From NCBI GenBank assembly GCA_016841955.1, contig JAENYE010000003.1, positions 64,497-128,496 of the forward strand: a stretch of DNA of 64,000 nt, in the 5' to 3' direction. This DNA is from Methanobacteriota archaeon (GTDB lineage Archaea > Halobacteriota > Methanomicrobia > Methanomicrobiales > Methanoculleaceae). Below the pieces are notes generated by a model, which had not been told where the DNA came from, ran no database searches, and worked only from the letters and a program-made list of their open reading frames with translations. Below, piece by piece: positions 61,385-64,000 of this stretch; the stretch's first letter is position 1, and every line of letters starts with the position of its first letter. The position numbers and the translations under genes were made by a program.

Positions 61385-61467
61385 TTTCCCACGGCGCGAG
61401 CACCGTGCGGAGCCGGTCAAAGAAAAGTATTAAACACGAGTTACGGGAAACTTAGGAGTGCATTACC

Positions 61468-62010
61468 ATGGGATACTCATCATCCTTGATTCAGCGAAAG
61501 TTCAGAGATATCGTCGGGAGGCGCTACGAATCGGTCCTCAAGGAGTACAGTGAGTTCCTTTTGACCGAAGAAGAGGTACTCGTCCCTGAGGTCCGGTCCA
61601 TCCTGGTGCCGCTCGACTTCTTTGTCCACGACATCACCGACGAAGCCATCGACGTCCTCTCCGCTTACGATGCCACCATCTCGCTTGCCTACATCACCGA
61701 TGCCGGGGTAGTCGAGCTCCTCGAGCGGGCGCTCAACCAGTCGTCAACGGAGGAATTCCGGGCAAAGAAGGAAGAGTACGGCCGGAGACTCCTCGACCGA
61801 ACCGCGGCAAAACTCAAAGAACACGGTTTCTCCACCCAGACGCGGATGTTTGTCGGGCATAAGGGTGACGATGTCGTACAGATGGCAAAGAACCACGACA
61901 TGGTCGCGCTCTGCCGCCGCTATGCCGACGGGGAGTCGACCGACGTTTCGATCAGCCCGATCGTCCTGCGCATCTGCCAGCGGGTGGAGACCCCTGCGCT
62001 CATCTACTGA
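61468..62010 (+). CDS. Universal stress protein-like (first copy)
   Basis: 180 residues. After an N-terminal helical extension of about 40 residues it has a USP fold: SILVPLDFFVHDITDEAIDVLSAYDATISLAYI, then VGHKGDDVVQMAKNHDMVALCRR and SPIVLRICQRVETPALIY. The usual ATP loop GxxGxxx is only partly kept, so nucleotide binding is unsure. Eleven bases before the transporter, so probably regulates it or works with it. AGGAG precedes the ATG. Confidence 0.8.
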   Translation: MGYSSSLIQRKFRDIVGRRYESVLKEYSEFLLTEEEVLVPEVRSILVPLDFFVHDITDEAIDVLSAYDATISLAYITDAGVVELLERALNQSSTEEFRAKKEEYGRRLLDRTAAKLKEHGFSTQTRMFVGHKGDDVVQMAKNHDMVALCRRYADGESTDVSISPIVLRICQRVETPALIY

Positions 62011-62021
62011 CAGGTACATCA

Positions 62022-63344
62022 ATGGAAACAGTTGCACTGATCGCGATAGCGGTCTTTCTCTTCACCTACGCCCTGATCGTAGACGAGCGGATCCACCGGG
62101 CGGTGGCCGCCATGCTCGGGGCGGCGATCGTGGTCTTCATCGGGATCGTCCCCTGGGAGGCGCTCCTCGAATACATCGACTTCGGGACGATCTTCCTGCT
62201 CCTCGGGATGATGATCATCGTCAATACCGCCCGGGGTAGCGGCCTCTTCGAGTATATCGCTATACGGACGGCAAAACTCGCAAAAGGGAGTCCTATCCGG
62301 GTCCTCGTCCTCTTTGCGCTCGTGACCGCGGTGGTGAGCGCCTTCCTCGACAACGTCACCACGGTCCTTCTCCTCACCCCGATGCTCCTCTACATCGCGA
62401 AGGTGATGAAACTCAACCCCATCCCGTTCCTGGTTACGGAGATCTTCGCTTCCAACGTCGGCGGGGCGGCGACGCTCATCGGCGACCCCCCGAACATCAT
62501 GATCGCATCGTCTGCGGGAATCACCTTCAACGAGTTCCTGATCCACCTCGGCCCCATCATGGTCATCGATATGGCGATCCTTCTCCTGATGATGTACCTC
62601 ATCTACGGCCGGTCCATGAAGGTGAGCCCCGAAAAGCGGCAGGAGATGGTTCGGACGCTCAACGGCCTCGACGAGCGTGCGGCGATCGTCGACCGGTCGC
62701 TCTTCAATAAGTCGGTGGCGGTTATCGGGTTCGTGGTCCTGCTCTTCTTCGTCCACAACCGGATCGGAGAGATCCTGCACTTTATCCTGCCGTTCGTCGA
62801 CCCGGCGATGGGGCTTGAACCCGCGGAGGTGGCCCTCATCGGAGCGGCTATCATCCTCTTCTGGAGCAGGCAGTCCCCGGAGGAGATCTTTGAGAAGATC
62901 GAGTGGCCGGCCCTCTTCTTCTTCGGCGGGCTTTTCGTCATCGTCGGCGCTCTCGTCGAGACGGGGATTATCGCAAACATCGCCACGGTCATGGTCGAGA
63001 ACGTAGGTTCGACCGGCGAAGCGATGTTCATCGTGGCCTGGTTTGCCGCCATCGCCTCGGCGATCGTGGATAACATCCCCCTGACCGCGGCGATGATCCC
63101 GCTCATCCATGACCTGGGAGCGACGATGGACGTCTACCCGCTCTGGTGGTCGCTCGCCCTCGGCGCATGCCTCGGCGGCAACGGCACCGCCATCGGGGCG
63201 TCGGCAAACGTCGTCGTTATCGGTATCGCCGAGCGTGAGGGGGTCGGTATATCCTTCGTCGACTTCCTGAAGATAGGTATGCTCGTGCTCTTCGTGACGG
63301 TGGCGGTAGGTCTCGGAATACTCTGGCTGAAATTTGCGGTGTGA
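62022..63344 (+). CDS. ArsB/NhaD-type ion transporter
   Basis: 440 residues with about eleven membrane segments. Ion-transporter superfamily motifs: TAVVSAFLDNVTTVLLLTPML (first half), SNVGGAATLIGDPPNIMIASSAG and ASAIVDNIPLTAAMIPLI, GGNGTAIGASANVVVIGIAE in the second half. The paired DN(V/I)(T/P) segments define the substrate path; sodium/proton exchange or export of an oxyanion are the known roles in the family. Lies between two USP genes in one operon. Confidence 0.9.
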   Translation: METVALIAIAVFLFTYALIVDERIHRAVAAMLGAAIVVFIGIVPWEALLEYIDFGTIFLLLGMMIIVNTARGSGLFEYIAIRTAKLAKGSPIRVLVLFALVTAVVSAFLDNVTTVLLLTPMLLYIAKVMKLNPIPFLVTEIFASNVGGAATLIGDPPNIMIASSAGITFNEFLIHLGPIMVIDMAILLLMMYLIYGRSMKVSPEKRQEMVRTLNGLDERAAIVDRSLFNKSVAVIGFVVLLFFVHNRIGEILHFILPFVDPAMGLEPAEVALIGAAIILFWSRQSPEEIFEKIEWPALFFFGGLFVIVGALVETGIIANIATVMVENVGSTGEAMFIVAWFAAIASAIVDNIPLTAAMIPLIHDLGATMDVYPLWWSLALGACLGGNGTAIGASANVVVIGIAEREGVGISFVDFLKIGMLVLFVTVAVGLGILWLKFAV

Positions 63345-63349
63345 ATGAC

Positions 63350-63799
63350 ATGAAGATTCTCGTGCTTATCGATGGTTCGAAGTGGAGCCAGAAGGCGGCT
63401 CTGCACGCGATTGAACTGGCAAAGCGAAAAGATGCCGAGGTAGTCCTCTTCTCGGTGCTGGATATCAAGGAAGCCAAAGCGATGGCGTTCAACTTCTGCG
63501 CCCAGAGCGGCATCTGCGACCAGTTGAAGGACTACGAAGGCCGGATCTGGAAGGACATGCATGACAGCATCGAGGACGATCAAAACAGCATCCTCTCCCG
63601 CTACAGGGGTGAGGAGATCCGGTGCTCGTCAAAGATCGTGGAGGGCCGCATCAGGGACGAAGTCCTCAGGGAGGCAAATTCCGGCGAATACGGGCTGGTC
63701 GTCATGGGCGCTTTCGGCAGGAGCGGAAAGACCCGAATCAGCACCCTGTTCGAGGAGATCGGCGGCGCGGTCAGACCGCCGCTGCTCGTCGTCCGGTAA
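63350..63799 (+). CDS. Universal stress protein (second copy)
   Basis: 149 residues from ATG 63350; a GTG at 63341 overlapping the transporter stop is possible. KILVLIDGSKWSQKAALHAIELAKRKDAEVVLFSVLD, then SSKIVEGRIRDEVLREANSGEYGLVVMGAFGRSGKTRISTLFEEIGG. The ATP loop G(x)2G(x)n(S/T) is present as GAFGRSGKTRIS, so this copy probably binds ATP. Likely partner of the transporter. Confidence 0.85.
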   Translation: MKILVLIDGSKWSQKAALHAIELAKRKDAEVVLFSVLDIKEAKAMAFNFCAQSGICDQLKDYEGRIWKDMHDSIEDDQNSILSRYRGEEIRCSSKIVEGRIRDEVLREANSGEYGLVVMGAFGRSGKTRISTLFEEIGGAVRPPLLVVR

Positions 63800-63884
63800 C
63801 CCTCTATTTTTCTGTCCGGGTCACCCCGCGCAGTGTAATTTCATGCTCTAGGGGATTGTGCCCGTAGGGGTGTGCGAGCGAGAG

Positions 63885-63909
63885 CGAGCACCGTTAGGTG
63901 CGAAGTGCG
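63885..63909. repeat. GAGCACC/GGTGCGA palindromic repeat, copy 2
   Basis: CGAGCACCGTTAGGTGCGA and AGTGCG, matching the copy at 56404-56427. It is followed by GAAGACC/GGTCTTC arms (63936-63950) and a GCGAAG motif at the window end. Confidence 0.6.
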
Positions 63910-64000
63910 ACGGGCCGGAGGGCCGGAGCTTGAGAAGACCGAAGGTCTTCGAAGCCGCGAAGAACAGAGATAAAAAAGAGACCCCTACCGGGCAGGGTCG

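Overview
The window looks like a piece of a GC-rich euryarchaeal methanogen chromosome, most likely a Methanoculleus-type member of the Methanomicrobiales. The evidence is methanogenesis marker proteins 2, 4 and 8, archaeal GatD/GatE, an archaeal histone, RfcL, archaeal-type MetK, DacZ, archaemetzincin, ribosomal L10e and DUF2070/DUF555/UPF0146 proteins. Several genes show strong Shine-Dalgarno sites; others have a TATA box about 26 bases before the start codon and look leaderless. Genus assignment is inference from gene content only.

Layout. 1-3400: a PAS-repeat sensor (cut by the window edge) behind a ParA-type ATPase, then a membrane HEXXH peptidase. 3870-9000: a lipoprotein coupled to adenine deaminase, an acyltransferase-like membrane protein with a small zinc ribbon, and methanogenesis marker 8. 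8144-10325: an overlapping three-gene unit (CARF-like sensor, PIN-like nuclease, HAD phosphatase) that I rate the best candidate for an undescribed system. 10626-22530: DUF6573/excisionase protein, a dead queuosine-precursor transporter, a 1365-residue HEAT-repeat protein, a STAS protein, a lipoprotein hydrolase, YkgJ, two truncated genes meeting head to head, and a ClC channel. 22830-30869: an AT-richer island between a damaged tyrosine recombinase and tRNA-Leu(UAA), carrying a Hachiman-like nuclease/helicase pair, a restriction-fold-like protein and a small membrane protein. 31021-41694: cupin, aminotransferase, DUF2070, PfkB kinase, DUF555, nitroreductase, DUF5350, and the argH-gatD-gatE operon. 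42179-44996: an SsuABC/TauABC-type importer. 45058-52507: L10e, then a tightly overlapped run fumA-fumB-korD-korA-korB-korC-sucC-sucD-dacZ. 52568-55985: metK and hisG-hisA-hisB. 56649-61384: histone, methanogenesis markers 4 and 2, RfcL, UPF0146, archaemetzincin. 61468-63799: an ion transporter between two universal stress proteins.

How it works together. Fumarase, 2-oxoglutarate:ferredoxin oxidoreductase and succinyl-CoA ligase make up most of the reductive half-TCA branch that gives hydrogenotrophic methanogens 2-oxoglutarate for glutamate; the c-di-AMP cyclase is fused into the same gene train. GatDE charges tRNA-Gln by transamidation. At least four copies of a GCGAAG-rich palindrome and two copies of a second palindromic repeat lie between genes, one of them inside the ABC importer operon. 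The island has the hallmarks of horizontal acquisition, although I could not find flanking attachment repeats.
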